From Sarcomyxa edulis (lineage: Eukaryota; Basidiomycota; Agaricomycetes; Agaricales; Mycenaceae): a stretch of DNA of 64,000 bases. Below are positions 22,030-34,518 of the stretch, in pieces; the first letter of the stretch is position 1; each line of letters starts with the position of its first letter. Below the pieces are notes generated by a model. It was not told the origin of the DNA. It saw only the letters and a list, made by a program, of their open reading frames with translations, and made no database searches. The translations under genes were made by a program, and so were the position numbers. The DNA is taken from assembly GCA_009761415.1 (NCBI GenBank), contig QUOL01000013.1, forward strand, positions 486,501 through 550,500, read 5' to 3'.

Positions 22030-24484
22030 CTACGCAGTCTCGTGCCTTTTCAAAGCCCTCGGTCTTCCCGTAACTCTCCTTCCTCTTGCGATCCTTTCAG
22101 CTATCCTCTCCACGACACCCGAATCCGGCAAACCAGCCTCCTCATCCAGAGTCTTCTTGATCAATGTTTCCATATTCAACTCCTCCAATTCCCCGCTTGC
22201 CCTCCTCCTTGGAACACGCATAGAAGGTACGGGGAATATTGTAGGATGAGCAGCCATGTCGAAGGTTGGGAGTCGTTCATTGACCAGATCAGATCGGCGA
22301 CTGACGAACCATCATTCAGTATCGAGTTTCGAATGATTCTTGGACTAGAACGACTCACGCATCATCAAAAGAACGGATGCTTCGTCTGATTTGGTTTCCT
22401 TGCACCCCGAGGCCACTGTCGACGTTTCCAAGCATAAGCGTGTTACTAGATGATCCCTCTTCAGCATCTGTGAGTTCCGAGGCGTTCTCAGCTTCCTCTC
22501 TGTCAGCAACAATGTCAGAAAATCTAACGAGGAGGTCAATAGATGTTTAGACGACAATGCGCACCGAAGCAGTTGGAACACCCTCTGCATTCTCCCCACA
22601 GCCAAGATTTTATTCTTGATCTGTTGCCTCCTCTGTTGGATTTCAGTAGGTGTCATCGCCAAATCAGCTATGGTGCTTGTCTCGTCACTGTCCGAGTCTT
22701 CCAGTTCCTCTTCACTGCAGATACTCAAGATAGCTAAGAGCATTTCGGTAACTAACAACAAGTCAGTACAAATTACATTAGCATCGACATCAACCAACTC
22801 ACTCTTGAGTCCAACGAAAGGTAAACTCCATGAGAACCCATCAACAAAACCAGGTAACCAATAAGGATGTCCGCTCGCGTTGTATTGCCTAATTGTTATG
22901 TTTTTGTTGGCGTACTTGATTACTGCCCCTCGGTTGTGGAAAGCGTCGAGGTAGTTGGGTGCAGAGAAAATGGTGATGACTGAGGGGAATTTCTTCGTAG
23001 GTGTTTTTCGATGCATTGTGTACCTACATATGCGTCAACTTCGAAGGAAGAGACAGCTGGCAAAGGAGAAAATATACCCAGCATCTTGTGCTTCGTGACC
23101 ACGAATTATCCCCATGAGGTTGTTTCGGTCGATGAATGCACAGGCTGCTTCATAGCTGGAGAACATCAACCAGGCTGTCCGTCACGTTGCAGGACTTAGG
23201 ATTTCCACTCACGTGAAGTAAAAGGAGCATCCTCTGGTTGGATTCGGCACAAACGTTGTCCCAGGGGGAACTTGCCCGTACGCACTTGGTTCTTGTTCGT
23301 GTCCGAAAGTGGGAATGGGATCTGCCCATAGGAGATCACATAGGAGACCATGAGATGCAGGTTCGACGAAGCGATTCAACTGGAGTTCCAGATAGTCAGT
23401 GTGGAACAAGGAACGATACTCGTCACTCACTCGATCCACATCATCCAATGTGATCAACTCTGGGGATATACCTCCGTGTACACAGAAAAAGCGCCCGTCC
23501 ACCAGGGCAGCTATGGGAAGGGCACGAAATGACTTTAAGCAGGCCTGATACACAGAGGGGGTAGAAGGTGAAGTCGAGGGATACTTGCGACCACCTGATA
23601 GCGGAAGGGAACAGGGGTTAACAACAGTTCTAGGTGAAGAGGGAAGTAGACTCACACTCGACTTTAAAGGTAAAATATTCGGTAAGATGATGACATTCAT
23701 GATTCCCGCGTAAAAGTATGAATTTGGTCGGAAACCATATTTTGAGGGCATACAGATATAAAAGACACTGCATTGAATCGATAATGAGCTATCCTCACGT
23801 CTGTCGCCCTCTCCTACGTACCTCGATTCCGAAACATCCCCGGTCAACATAATCTCCAAGAAAGAGATACGAGTTATCGGTCAAGCTGCCACCCACTTCG
23901 AATAATTTCATCAAGTCATACTGAGGAGCAACTCCACGGTTTAATTGAGAAAGAACGATCTGCAGTCTAAAGATGCAGCAGGCTCACATATTGCCCGTGT
24001 ATATCTCCACATACTATAGTTTCGATCATTCGTCAAGACATTCATCGGCGCGCGACCCAGGGCAAAGGGTAATATTGAATTGTACTCACTTGTTACAGGG
24101 CTCTTCACTTCTACCATGTTTGGCTCCTTCTCGAGGAGCTCAGTGGCTCGTTCCAGAATGAATAGCGCTTGTGCTTCAGTCAGTCTGCCCTCTCGGAAGA
24201 AATGGTGCTTCAAATAGCTGTGATTCGGTTTCTTGTTTCCAGCTTCATCGTAGACGTAGAAATCCTCATCCTTTGGCTTGTGGGTCGCTGGTGCTGGGAC
24301 CTGTGTAGGAGAAATAGACGCGATTAACTCAAGAGGATTGCGAAAGACAAAGGAAATCGTGACTGACACTTTTGACCTGCCTCTCGTTGTAGTTGGGCGG
24401 TATATTGGGCGACCGGGGTGTAACATTGGACATATCTTTGCCTTGAATTCGGGAGAGAGCATTCTGCAAGTACGGATCGCTCAT
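22030..24484 (-). CDS. CNA1: Calcineurin catalytic subunit A (serine/threonine phosphatase 2B)
   Basis: Twelve exons (24484-24377, 24300-24090, 24013-23988, 23920-23822, 23767-23656, 23594-23431, 23379-23213, 23155-23078, 23023-22803, 22751-22565, 22499-22359, 22300-22030) sum to 1785 nt, giving 594 residues. Phosphatase signatures are GDIHGQY (ending at 115), [15 protein letters not shown], the [10 protein letters not shown] block and IIRGHEA. The calcineurin B-binding helix follows at the end of the core, then a calmodulin-binding segment ([18 protein letters not shown]) and an autoinhibitory NERLPTF segment near the C-terminus. The enzyme responds to calcium-calmodulin and dephosphorylates Crz1-type factors. 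One intron (23380-23430) is a multiple of three long and open, so it could be missed or retained. Confidence 0.96.
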
Positions 24485-26018
24485 GTTGGTTCTAGTGGTT
24501 TGGGCGTCTATAAGGGTGGAGAGAATATATGATGCATCCGTAAACGGAAGTCACGGTCTGGCTACGCCCGAAAATAATTGGAGGCCCTGAGGGAACCATA
24601 GCAGGCGGTGAAGATGGCCACCTGGGGACAAAGGACGGGAAAGTAGCAAACATGAAATAACCTGGACAGCTTCAAGGAGGGGTACGTTGCAAGAATCGAG
24701 CTTCTTGGGTTTTTCCACCAGAAATGTGAACCGGAAATCCTGTGCCGGGCTGTGCAGCGAAGTCGGGATATTCAATATTCTAAGTTAGGCACCTCATGAT
24801 GGCCGACGAAAACTGCCTATAGCATTGACAGACACGTCGACCTGTTCACTTCGGACGTACAATATGTACTACAATAAATAAAGCTGTTGGCATCGACATC
24901 GGAGAACCATGATCGCTTCTTCAAGTTTTCCCCGTGGTGAGTAGGGTTCCGCAGCACTCCGGAAGTTTCATGACAACCTTTCTATATTCGCTCGGGAATG
25001 GGGGTGAGATTGTCCCCGAAGCAACCATAAGAGACTGAGACTCGAAATTTAGGCAGTTTCGACTCGGAGCCTTGTTGAGTTGGTGTCGACCTAATAGATC
25101 GCCACAGATGACACCTCCGGACATACCACAGCACAGCCAACTGCGTTATAATAGAGTCCTGGAAGAAGAACGCGAAGATGGTTTTGAGTAGACCACCTCG
25201 CCAGGAGTTGTCTCGCGTCTATTCCTTCAAGTTCAATGCCACCCTTGCCAATAGCAAGACGAGCACGAATGGTCTTCAGCTGTAAACTAGACTTTACGGG
25301 GGTGGTTCGCCATGGAAGCTTGACGGACCTAGCGTTCTCAAGGCGAGACAGGCTCGAGGTTTAGAGATTCGAGTTCCACGAGGAAGTCATCTGTTTAGTA
25401 TCGTCTGACGCATCTTGGTAGACTACTGCCTCATTTTTCGATTCTAATGTGCTGCGCAAGTATCACTGATACTGAGTTCGACACTTGAGTCACGACGCAA
25501 AGATCATAACGCACCGTGCATTCAATGAGGCGCAACTCTGTGTTTTCGAACCTTTCCGAGGCTTGATATCGCATTCCGGTGTCCTGATCCGGGCTGATAT
25601 ACACAACTTGAAGTTCTGTTTCGAGTTGAAATTGCATGGAGGAGATGGAGCCGGATGGAAGGTCATGATTAAGCTTGAAAGTTGAAATTAAATTTGTTCT
25701 TTTCTCGAGGATGATCGAGGCACATCACGTGGTCAAGGACGCGACGCGACAGGACGCGACAATCTTTGATCAGCATCTCAAGCTTTCGAACTGAAAAAGT
25801 CAAAGAGACCGGGGCTTGTAGAGTTGACACCTATCATCAGGCTATCGCTTTGTAGATGACAAATTGCAAGTTTCAAATATATACGACTAAGTATGTAAGT
25901 CATTCGAAGCACAGAGGAAGTGACAACAAACGACGAATGGAACGAGATATAGAGCGGATCGCGTGTATCGCGTGGCTTGACATAATACATTAACAAAGGA
26001 AAAAATTCTGGCAAGTTC
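24485..26018. other. Region with an unresolved possible minus-strand gene
   Basis: Two stretches on the minus strand look protein-like. One runs from 25637 to about 25515 (MQFQLETELQVV, then FENTELRLIEC) and is followed by a GTGCGT donor. The other lies at about 25345-25100 (SLQLKTIRARLAIGKGGIEL, then LRVLLPGLYYNAVG). I could not join them into a complete frame, and no family is recognised. A CACGTG palindrome lies at about 25727. This may be a fast-evolving or broken gene. Confidence 0.3.
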
Positions 26019-28378
26019 TCATTTCCAAGCCGCTGATTCCTTATCAGCCCGATCAGCTTCATCAAGAATCAGCTCGTCGATGGCCTTGTTTCGAGGTATG
26101 AGGTAGTACTTGAAAGGTGTAGGTCGTGTCACCAAGCCGTGCGTAAACTCATGCGGTGACGGGAGAATTGGAGCTCCAGTCTCACCGACCGGCGGTGTTA
26201 CATCAAAAGCCCAAAGGATCCTGCGAATATCGTTCAGCACTGTCGATGCCTCAGGAAAAGAAAAAGGTAGTATACCTTACGATAGTGATAAACATCGATT
26301 GCAAAGCTACGTGCATCCCGGGACAGATTCTACGCCCAAACCCAAACGGCATGTTGAAAGTAACAAACTTGGGATCGGTAACATCCAAGAATCGCTCCGG
26401 AACAAACTCTTCGGGATCACGGAACATATGTGGGTCGCTCATGATACCACTAGTACCGCTGCAGTCAGGAAGTATATTCAATAGCGGAGTCTGGAACGGA
26501 CATACTATATGTTAGCATAAACGGTGCTACCTTTCGGCATAAACATTCCCTCATACGTATCATCGGCCATAAGGCTATGCGGAAATCCGGTAGGGGCAAT
26601 AGGTCTCCACCTACTCAAGTGAGTCAGACGAGTACCGACAATATACAGAACAAGAGAAGGTACCGAGTGGTCTCCTTTATTAGTGCCTGGGTGTAAGGTA
26701 AGAAGCCAGAATCGGAGAACCCGGGTAAACGGCCTTGTCCAACGACAAAGTCGATCTCTGCTTGCGCCTTTCGCATCACTGCTGGATATAAGAGCATAGC
26801 GACTTCGACATTGTCAGCATCGAATGATCTTGCGAGGGCGAGGAATACAATCTCACGGATGAAAACCTCGATACTCGCGACGGTCTACAATCAGCGTAGT
26901 TCAAGTTCAATGGGTGGACTGTGTGGTAAGTGTATGTCGCTTACAGTGCCAACACCCGCCGCCCATGGAGCTGATAGAGCGTAAGCGGTTTCGACGTCGC
27001 TCAGACCAAGTTGCTCCTGGTTTTCCAATGCATACGTAGCCATCGAGGGTTGGGCAGTTCCTTGTTTCACTTGGTCTTTCACGTCATTCAAGATAGACAT
27101 GTAAAGCTCTGTGTCCAGGGCGCGATGTCTCTCCGGTTCCCAACGGAACCATTGAAGTGCACGCTAAAAACCTATGTGAGACTGTGTGTGGTGCGGATTA
27201 CGGACAAGAATCTCACGGGAATGGCTAGAAGTATAGGCCACTGTAGGGGGTGATCAGCGTGTATTTTGTATGTAACGAAGCAGGAGGAACAAACTGAATC
27301 CACGATGTATTTTCCGGGGACGCTGGACGTTTGTCAGAGTCAATTCGGCTGCAAAGAGCTACAGTAAACATACGTTACTCTGTCCAGGAGTCGTTATTAG
27401 CTTCGATATACTGGGCATTAAGGAAACATAAGCTCACTTGCCAAAGTCTAGATATCGCGACCAAATTGAGTGATCTGCTAACCACTCATAACTCAATTGA
27501 GAACTTACAACCGCCAATCTTCTGATTAGCTACCACGATATCATCCTTCAAAGTCTTCACACGGCGTCCGTAGGCTACGCAAAATACTATGGAAGTTGCG
27601 AACCTAGATAGCGAAATGAGAGGGAGTCTAGGCGAGAGCAGAGAAACTACCGTTGTAGATGCGATATATATTGTCCCGGGTCTTTTTCAGTCAACAACCC
27701 TCGCAAAAGAAGTGATGCCTCAAGAGTCTGTAGAGGTTGATATTTGGTAGATCTATTGGTGTTCATTCCGAATTGCATCAGCTAGAAGCTTCGCGGTCAG
27801 AACGTAAACGAAGGAGTGCATAGCAAATGACATACAGATCTCCATTTGCGCCACCTCGGACCGTATGACATGCCAATACCTCGCATCCCACCAGAAAGAA
27901 TCTCCTGCCTATGCGTTTCCGTTTGATTGAAGTTGAGATATTCAGACAAGGGGGAGTACTTGCCCAATTATGTTTCGCGGTCTACCAGAGTATATATCTC
28001 CTCGTTTATCCAAGAGATCAGAGGCGGCCTTTGCAGTCCCAAGGACTATGGGTTCAGATAAACTTGTCAGTGTGATGGCGGCAGCCATATTGAGAATATT
28101 CCTGACCAATCACTGGCGTGCTACCTAAGAAGAATGAGACAACAGGACCTGCAGCACGTCACATCAGTGAGATCAAGAGTGCACAGTAAGACCCACTGAC
28201 CATATCGTTCATTCCAAGCCTTGAAAGTTTTCCAAGGATGAGAAGTTGGCACGTCTCGCCTATTATCACCGAGGAACCCTCTGGGAGGACCCGGCGGCAT
28301 TCCAGAGCGGTGCCTTGACAAGATAAGGACGAGAAGACCTACAATGGCTGGTACGACGAATAGCAACATAGTGCTCAT
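26019..28378 (-). CDS. Cytochrome P450 monooxygenase (microsomal, class II)
   Basis: A multi-exon minus-strand gene. The N-terminus is a membrane anchor ([17 protein letters not shown]) followed by the Pro-rich hinge GMPPGPPRG. Downstream are the I-helix AGVGT, the K-helix ExxR in KETTRWRPIAP (split by an intron), the [10 protein letters not shown] region and the haem loop [10 protein letters not shown] with the cysteine thiolate ligand. The C-terminus ends at 26019 after [10 protein letters not shown]. Such enzymes oxidise hydrophobic compounds in secondary metabolism or xenobiotic breakdown using a P450 reductase. The exact CYP family is not assigned; the layout fits the large agaricomycete clans. 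I did not trace every internal splice, so the exon number is open. Confidence 0.9.
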
Positions 28379-29106
28379 GTATCAGGACAAGATTAACTAT
28401 CTTGTCATGCAGCAGGTGAGGCGCGAGAGGGCGCGAGAGCCTGGGAATGGGCATCTTGTGGGCATCACCGACATCACTCATCAAACTCTAGAAGACTCTA
28501 TATAAGTTATGTTCCAGCCATGTTCCAGCTGTGTATATGTTCGAGGAAAGGCATGAAGCTCGAGCTTACCAGCCCAACGCTCGAGAGTCGATGCCAATCG
28601 CATGAATAATTTTGATAAGTCACACAATTCTCCAACAGAGCAGCTTGAGAGCAGCAGTCTGGTTTGTAGATGCGTAAGTGGGCATGTATAAGCGCTAAGA
28701 TAATCAAGAGTCGCTGCGAACATACAGGTCATCTGGCTGGCAATTGTTGAGAGTCACTTGGACCATAGACTTCGACTTGGGAGTGCCACTGATATCAAAT
28801 AACGTCAACTGCATGCCGAAGCCGCGATGTAGAGCCGTAAAGCGTGTAAAACTAGCGCTCTACGTAGCAATAGATTCAAAGATTAGTGAAAGATATTCTC
28901 GAGAGCAAGGCACTCAGAACAAGCCTTTAGTGGACGACGACTCGGAGTTGACTCGAAGTTGACTCAAAGAGACGCAGAGGGCCAGAGGCTGTTCCGATCT
29001 GTTTATTTCGAAGCCTTGAGCACGTGCACCCACTTGGAATTCCAGTTTCCCAGCATTTCATCCCCCTTTCATCTTGATGTCTGTCGAAAACACGCGTTTT
29101 CACTAA
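28379..29106. other. Divergent promoter region between P450 and RAD17
   Basis: About 730 bp between divergent start codons. Short minus-strand frames near 28500-28730 have no protein-like features. No element recognised. Confidence 0.5.
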
Positions 29107-31756
29107 ATGGCACCAAAGTCGACTCAACCCACTCATCCAAAACCCCCCAAAAAATCAAAACCCTCAACATCCCGAATAACAACGATCAAATTCGACAAAC
29201 TAACCCCTTCTCCGTCTTCAAGTGCGAAAAGAATCAATCCTCTGACAGCTGTATGCGGTTTTCGATACTTTCTGGTGAACAGAAGGGTACATAATGACTA
29301 TTTAGCTTGCAGTTTTCTCGGCCACCTGTAATCGACGTCGATGCACTATCTCAGGAAGAAGACATCAAGGGGAAACGAAAGTCTACCATTAAAACCAAGC
29401 GTGTCGTCGCACCTCCTGGTGAGTTTATCGTGTCTTAATGGAGGGCTATGTTGATCCATTCAGCAATAGACGACCGACTCTGGGTTGACAGATACGAACC
29501 AACGACAGAGGTGCTCACCTCGTCTCATTGCTCGCCAACAACGTCTCGTACTGATTCACGACACAGGCCGAATTAGCCGTTCATTACAAAAAAGTTCAAG
29601 ATGTACGCTACTGGCTGAACGAAGCCTTTGACGGAGGGCCGTCTGGAAAGCTCAAGAAGTATCGTGTCAGTCTTCATAGCAATAGCCGACTCTTTCTTGC
29701 GTTCATACTTGGTCTTTGTGCAGCGCATTCTTGCCTTGACCGGTCCAGCAGGAACTGCAAAAACGACGACCATCCGGATTCTTGCTCGTGAGATGGGGTT
29801 CGAGATTTTGGAGTGGCGCAACGCAATGTCAGAACGATTCTCTAATGACAGTACGTATCTCCAGTCGGAGTTTCCTCTCTAAAGTTTAATCGGGCCCTTT
29901 CTTGAAGACGATGCACCAAGTGGATCAGATGGATCGCGCTACAATACGGACGACGAAGCTCTATTTTTCAAGTTCCAAGCATTCCTGACCCGCGCTTCCG
30001 ACTCCCAAAACATATTTTCTCAATCCCAGTCATCACGCGTCAAGTCTCCACACCACATAATCCTTCTTGAGGACCTCCCCAACATCCTTCATCCTCGTAC
30101 ACAGTCCCAATTCCACGCTGCACTCCAAGCGTTCATCGACTCTCCGCCTTCTTCGCCAGTCGTCATTATCGTCAGTGATGCCGGGATTAGAGGGGAAGTC
30201 AGCGATGAACGCGCAGGGTGGGGAAAGGACAAGGAAGGTGTTATGGATATCCGGACTGTCCTCCCCAGGGATATGTTGGGTGGCCCGTATGTCAGGCAGA
30301 TTGGGTGAGTCCGTCTATCCATCTTTTCCTGTATTCCGGATCGCCAAACATTGAGACAGTTTCAATCCAATTGCTCCAACCCTCTTACGCAAAGCCTTGC
30401 AAGCCCTGCTCAACACCCACTTCTCGTCTCCCTCTTCATCTTCCTCTTCATCAGGCACGCTTATAGCACCTCCGTCTAAGGAATTTCTAGATGCTATCGT
30501 CGAATCTGCAAACGGAGATATCCGCAGTGCAGTCATGGCATTACAATTTGCGTGTGTCGTAGAACTCCCTGGGAGTAAAACAAAAGGCAAGGGTAAAGTC
30601 AAAGGCGACGCAACAGTCGTGTTGGAGGCTATAACGCGAAGAGAGCAGAGTTTGGTGTTGTTCCATCTGATGGGGAAGGTGCTTTACAATAAGCGTGCGT
30701 ATTTACTATATCTATATCGTTGTGCGCGACTGAACGTATCACAGGAAAGGGAGATCCGCCGAACGCGTCCGCTACAGCAAAAGATATCCAAAAAGACAAA
30801 GAATTGGACGCTCGATTAAAAGAGCCACTAGAGCTCCCCAAGTTCCTTGGAGGGCAGTCCAGACGAGCGAGTCGCGTCGATGTTGATGTGAGAACATGCT
30901 TGGTTGATTGATTCGTGCGTGATCATTAATGACTATAAACTGCAGGCCATCTACGCAGATTCCCCGATCGACTCTTCGCTGTTTGGTTTATACATCCACC
31001 AGAATTATCCTCAATTCTGCAACGACGTAAATGAATGCGAAGGCATCGCAGACTGGTTGAGTTGGGTGGATTCTAGTGGAGGTGAAGCCGTAAGTATAGC
31101 TCACTCCCTCTTGGTCTGCTTGACATTGGCTCATGTTTGGATCTACAGTGGTATTCAGCAAACCCTCATCGCTTCCATCTATTGACACTAGGCACCCTAC
31201 ATTCCTTGCCATCTCCCGTCGTTCGCCGGGGCCAGAAGATATTCAAACCCGAGTTCTTTGATTTTCTTACCAAGGAGAAGGACGCATGGGAGGGGGTAAG
31301 GGATGTCAGAGGATGGATCACGGATGAGGGTATTGGAAACGGTAGTGGTGTCCAGAAGGTATGCCGCCGATTTGTATAGTCCGTATCCTGCATCGACTGA
31401 AGCAATCTTTTCTATGTCACCAGGACAGAACTGGGGCAGGGTGGAGAGCGGGCGGTTGGAGTAAGACTGACATCGCCACCGAGCTGGGAGGTGTTCTGAA
31501 AGCTCGAGATGCAGCAGCAACAGCTCGTGGTAGCAGAGACGCGTTACCCCCAACGTCGCATAGGCTGTTTTCGAGTCTAGCTTTCAATAGGGTAAGGAAT
31601 GGAACTGGAGGAGCGCATCAATTGGGTGAGAGCGAGGTGGATGCCGATGGTGTGGAAGCCGGGCTCGATGATGATGAAGGTTGGCCTGGCCGGGAGGTCA
31701 TTCCAGAGAAGACGAATGGTGGTTGGTTGGAGAATGATGATATTGAAGACTTTTGA
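29107..31756 (+). CDS. RAD17: DNA damage checkpoint clamp loader Rad17 (Rad24)
   Basis: Exons begin 29107-29250, 29313-29418, 29464-29510, 29567-29665 and 29724 onward, and end at 31756. The N-terminus is basic and Ser/Thr-rich. DRLWVDRYEPTTEAELAVH, with the ERYRP-like RFC signature, leads to a Walker A loop GPAGTAKTTT and a LLEDLPN Walker B segment. RFC-type motifs continue with NGDIRSAVMALQFA. The C-terminal half resembles Rad17 (LFGLYIHQNYPQF, WSKTDIATELGGVL) and ends in an acidic DDIEDF tail. Rad17 replaces Rfc1 in the checkpoint loader that puts the 9-1-1 clamp on damaged DNA and so activates the ATR kinase. Confidence 0.93.
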
Positions 31757-32031
31757 TCTATCGTTATTTTGTGGGTGCTATTGATGCAATTCAGTGCGAC
31801 CTGTTCCAGTAATCTGTCACACTACATGGTGGTTCAGCCGTGTGTATGAAGTAGATCTGCTACATGCAAATGATTGAGGGAAAGAACGATGTTATCCGCT
31901 ATTTAGTGCCCCTTCGTTACAGTCAAGAAATATCGGGTGTGCATAAATACGAATATATATTTACAGTGGAGAGATATACAAACACTGGGTCCATGGTATA
32001 CGTTGTGAGTACAAGCATCGAGTCCTCTTAA

Positions 32032-33936
32032 TCAATCATACATCTCCCTAGAATCGTCGTATCCCTTGGACTTCCTCCACATCGGTGTGACTGCCTGCGC
32101 GACAACATTCCCCGCTCTTTCGATTGCTTTCCTCGTTGCATTGTCCTCAACAGTGAACAGCAGACCTCTGGATCCCCATCTATTCGGATGGAACATCCGT
32201 TGAACCTTCTCGACGAATTTGTTATAATTTCCAGGTTGGTCGCGGTGCACACCCTTCACAAATGTGAAGAACTCTTCCACCATTTTCCAATCCAGATCCT
32301 CAACCTGGAACTTGAACGGATCAGTGAGGACAGGCCATGGTACGACTTCCGCCGTGAGTGGTTTCGTTTCCGAGAATCTCGCGCTGTCGAATTCCTCGGT
32401 AAGAAGATTGAATCGAGATAATGCCAACTCTGATGTCCAGCGCCGACGACCCCATAGTTTGATATCTCTCTGAAGGCATCTGTGTTTCTCTTTGAACGTA
32501 GCACGCTGCCAATTCTCCTCCTTCCGCAATTCTGCGAGACATTCGTGCTCTATCTTCGCTTCCTCTAATTTCCTTTCTGCTTCTTCTCGTTGCTTGTTGA
32601 GCAGCTCTTCCTTCTCCTTCCTAGCCTTTTCTTCGACCATCCGAAGCTGTGCATCTTGATCCCTGGCCGCTTTCCATTTCGCAGATTCCTTCGCCACAGC
32701 TTCTTCCCGGTCCTTCCTAGTCCTATCTTCCCGTGATCGTCTAATCTTATCTTCCCGCTCCTTTCGCGCCTTTGCCTCTTCGACCTGTCGCTGGAGCGAT
32801 CTGATCTGCAGATCCTTCTCGACAGTAACACTCTTGGTCGCGCTCTCGTTCGCCTTCATGACGAGCTCCAGCGTCTGGTTGTGGGCCTGCGCATTTTCAA
32901 GCTGCGTTCGAAGCTGGTCGACTTCCTCTTTCCACGCGAGTTCCTTCTCTATCCATCGTTTTTCTTCCCATTCCCACAAGTAAGACGGAGATTCGATTGC
33001 GGGAGCCTTCCTAGAGTCTTCGCGTTCCTGTTGCTTCCTCTTCTCTTCCTGCTCCTCAAGTCGAAGCTCCAGTTCTTTGATGCGCACCTGCTTAGATTTT
33101 ATACTAGCTGACAGCGCAGTATTCTCAGCATCTATAACCTCAACCTGACGCCGTAGTTCCTCCGAGCTCCCTTCCCAAGCAGTCTCCTTTTCCTTCCACC
33201 TATTCTTCTCGTCCTCCCACGATTTCCCGAGCGCGTCTTCGACTTGAGACGCCACATTTCGTTGCGACTGGGCAGCGGCAAGCTGTTGCTTGAGGTCCTC
33301 GATCATAGCTTGGCAATCTGCTAATTGTCTTCGATGTTCGGCTTCGAGTTCAGAGGTCCGTTCCGGTTTTTGCCACTCGATACTAGCGTCTCGCCGTCGT
33401 TCCTTCCGAATATTCCTAGCCTGAGGTGTCATCGGTGCTGCAGAGGCTGGTGGTGATATCTCCATCGCATGCGGGCTTGTGGGATCATTGAGTGATACCT
33501 GAACCGCAGAATCTGCTAGCACTTTTGAAGGAAATGAGAATCCAAGTAGTGCCGTCCCACTTGGTCTTCTACTCTCCAAGCGTAATTTTTCTCGTTCGAT
33601 AGTATTGGCTTCCAACCGCTGTAGTTCTGAACGTAATGTGGTTGTGAGTTTCCTGATAAGAACATTGCCGATGGCCCAGAGAGCAGCGAGGGTTGTCAAG
33701 ACCAGAAATGAGTTCAAACTGGATTCGAAAGTCGTTGTGCCGTTGGTAGTCGAGAGTGGACTGGTGTGGCACTCGAAGAAGACAGTGGGATCTACACCTC
33801 CAGGTAACGTTCTGTTGATGCCGACTTGAGCTGCAAACCTGTGGGATGCATCAATGTAGAAATGGCTGGATTCAACTCCGGCAGAGATGTCCGAATTGGA
33901 CAGTAGACTCGGTGGTCTATTGTTATCTGTCTGCAT
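32032..33936 (-). CDS. Membrane-anchored coiled-coil protein with a degenerate J-like C-terminal module
   Basis: A single uninterrupted frame of 634 residues, unusual among these intron-rich neighbours. Residues ~75-95 form one hydrophobic helix (NSFLVLTTLAALWAIGNVLI) preceded by a possible lumenal or extracellular part with N-glycosylation sequons. From ~190 to 500 it is a long, highly charged coiled coil with repeated Arg/Lys/Glu runs. The last ~110 residues hold a module shared with the next gene: PWPVLTDPFKF, EDLDWKMVEEFF, then RMFHPNRW (His583, Asn585), SRGLL and AGNVVAQAVTPMW. This resembles helix II and the HPD turn of a J domain, but with HPN instead of HPD. Function unknown; binding or tethering is more likely than Hsp70 stimulation. 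Confidence 0.88.
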   Translation of the reverse strand: MQTDNNRPPSLLSNSDISAGVESSHFYIDASHRFAAQVGINRTLPGGVDPTVFFECHTSPLSTTNGTTTFESSLNSFLVLTTLAALWAIGNVLIRKLTTTLRSELQRLEANTIEREKLRLESRRPSGTALLGFSFPSKVLADSAVQVSLNDPTSPHAMEISPPASAAPMTPQARNIRKERRRDASIEWQKPERTSELEAEHRRQLADCQAMIEDLKQQLAAAQSQRNVASQVEDALGKSWEDEKNRWKEKETAWEGSSEELRRQVEVIDAENTALSASIKSKQVRIKELELRLEEQEEKRKQQEREDSRKAPAIESPSYLWEWEEKRWIEKELAWKEEVDQLRTQLENAQAHNQTLELVMKANESATKSVTVEKDLQIRSLQRQVEEAKARKEREDKIRRSREDRTRKDREEAVAKESAKWKAARDQDAQLRMVEEKARKEKEELLNKQREEAERKLEEAKIEHECLAELRKEENWQRATFKEKHRCLQRDIKLWGRRRWTSELALSRFNLLTEEFDSARFSETKPLTAEVVPWPVLTDPFKFQVEDLDWKMVEEFFTFVKGVHRDQPGNYNKFVEKVQRMFHPNRWGSRGLLFTVEDNATRKAIERAGNVVAQAVTPMWRKSKGYDDSREMYD

Positions 33937-34518
33937 GATCTGTAGGTTCTTATGAGTAAAAAACCATTTTTATGTGTATTTGAAAGCTTACGCAGCGTAA
34001 AAATGTTGAAGATGTGTCTGAGATGTGGTAAAAAAAAAGGAAGAGTTATCGCTTGAGAGTCAGGACGGCGATCGATGATGCAAGTTCAACTGAGGACACC
34101 GTGACCGGTCACTTCGCCAGCAGAAAATCGTAAGTCACATTGCACGTGCTTCGAGACGCGAAAAGTCACCAGTGACTTTGGCGCGCGTGACAATTAGCGC
34201 GTCAAGGCGCGTCAAGCCCACCTTCCTCTAATTCCCCTCTCACCCAAAATTGACCGGAGAAACTTGTTCTAGATTTTTTTTGACAATAATCAAGACATAT
34301 ATCTCTTCGTTCCTGATGTTCCTTATCTTAGTATCTACTTGCTCTCGTGTCATTTCCTCCTACCAAATTCTGCCATGACAAACACATTGCCTCGCACCTT
34401 CCGGTCACAACACCCATGAAAAGGGACTCCACAGCTGAAACGGAGGAAACCTTCTATTTGGTCCAGGTGAATGGATGGAAAAGTGCGTATAATCCTGAAT
34501 GTAGCGCTCACCATCGGG
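33937..34518. other. Spacer between the paired J-like module genes
   Basis: Promoter of the membrane-anchored gene and 3' flank of the RRM gene, both on the minus strand. Contains GC-rich GGCGCGTCAAG-like direct repeats near 34180-34215. No exon seen. Confidence 0.5.

Noticed and set aside
23380..23430. Extra 17 residues in calcineurin A between DDVDR and LNRFVEP
   Set aside because: The piece is flanked by GTGAGT and CTCCAG and is absent from calcineurins, so it is an in-frame intron.
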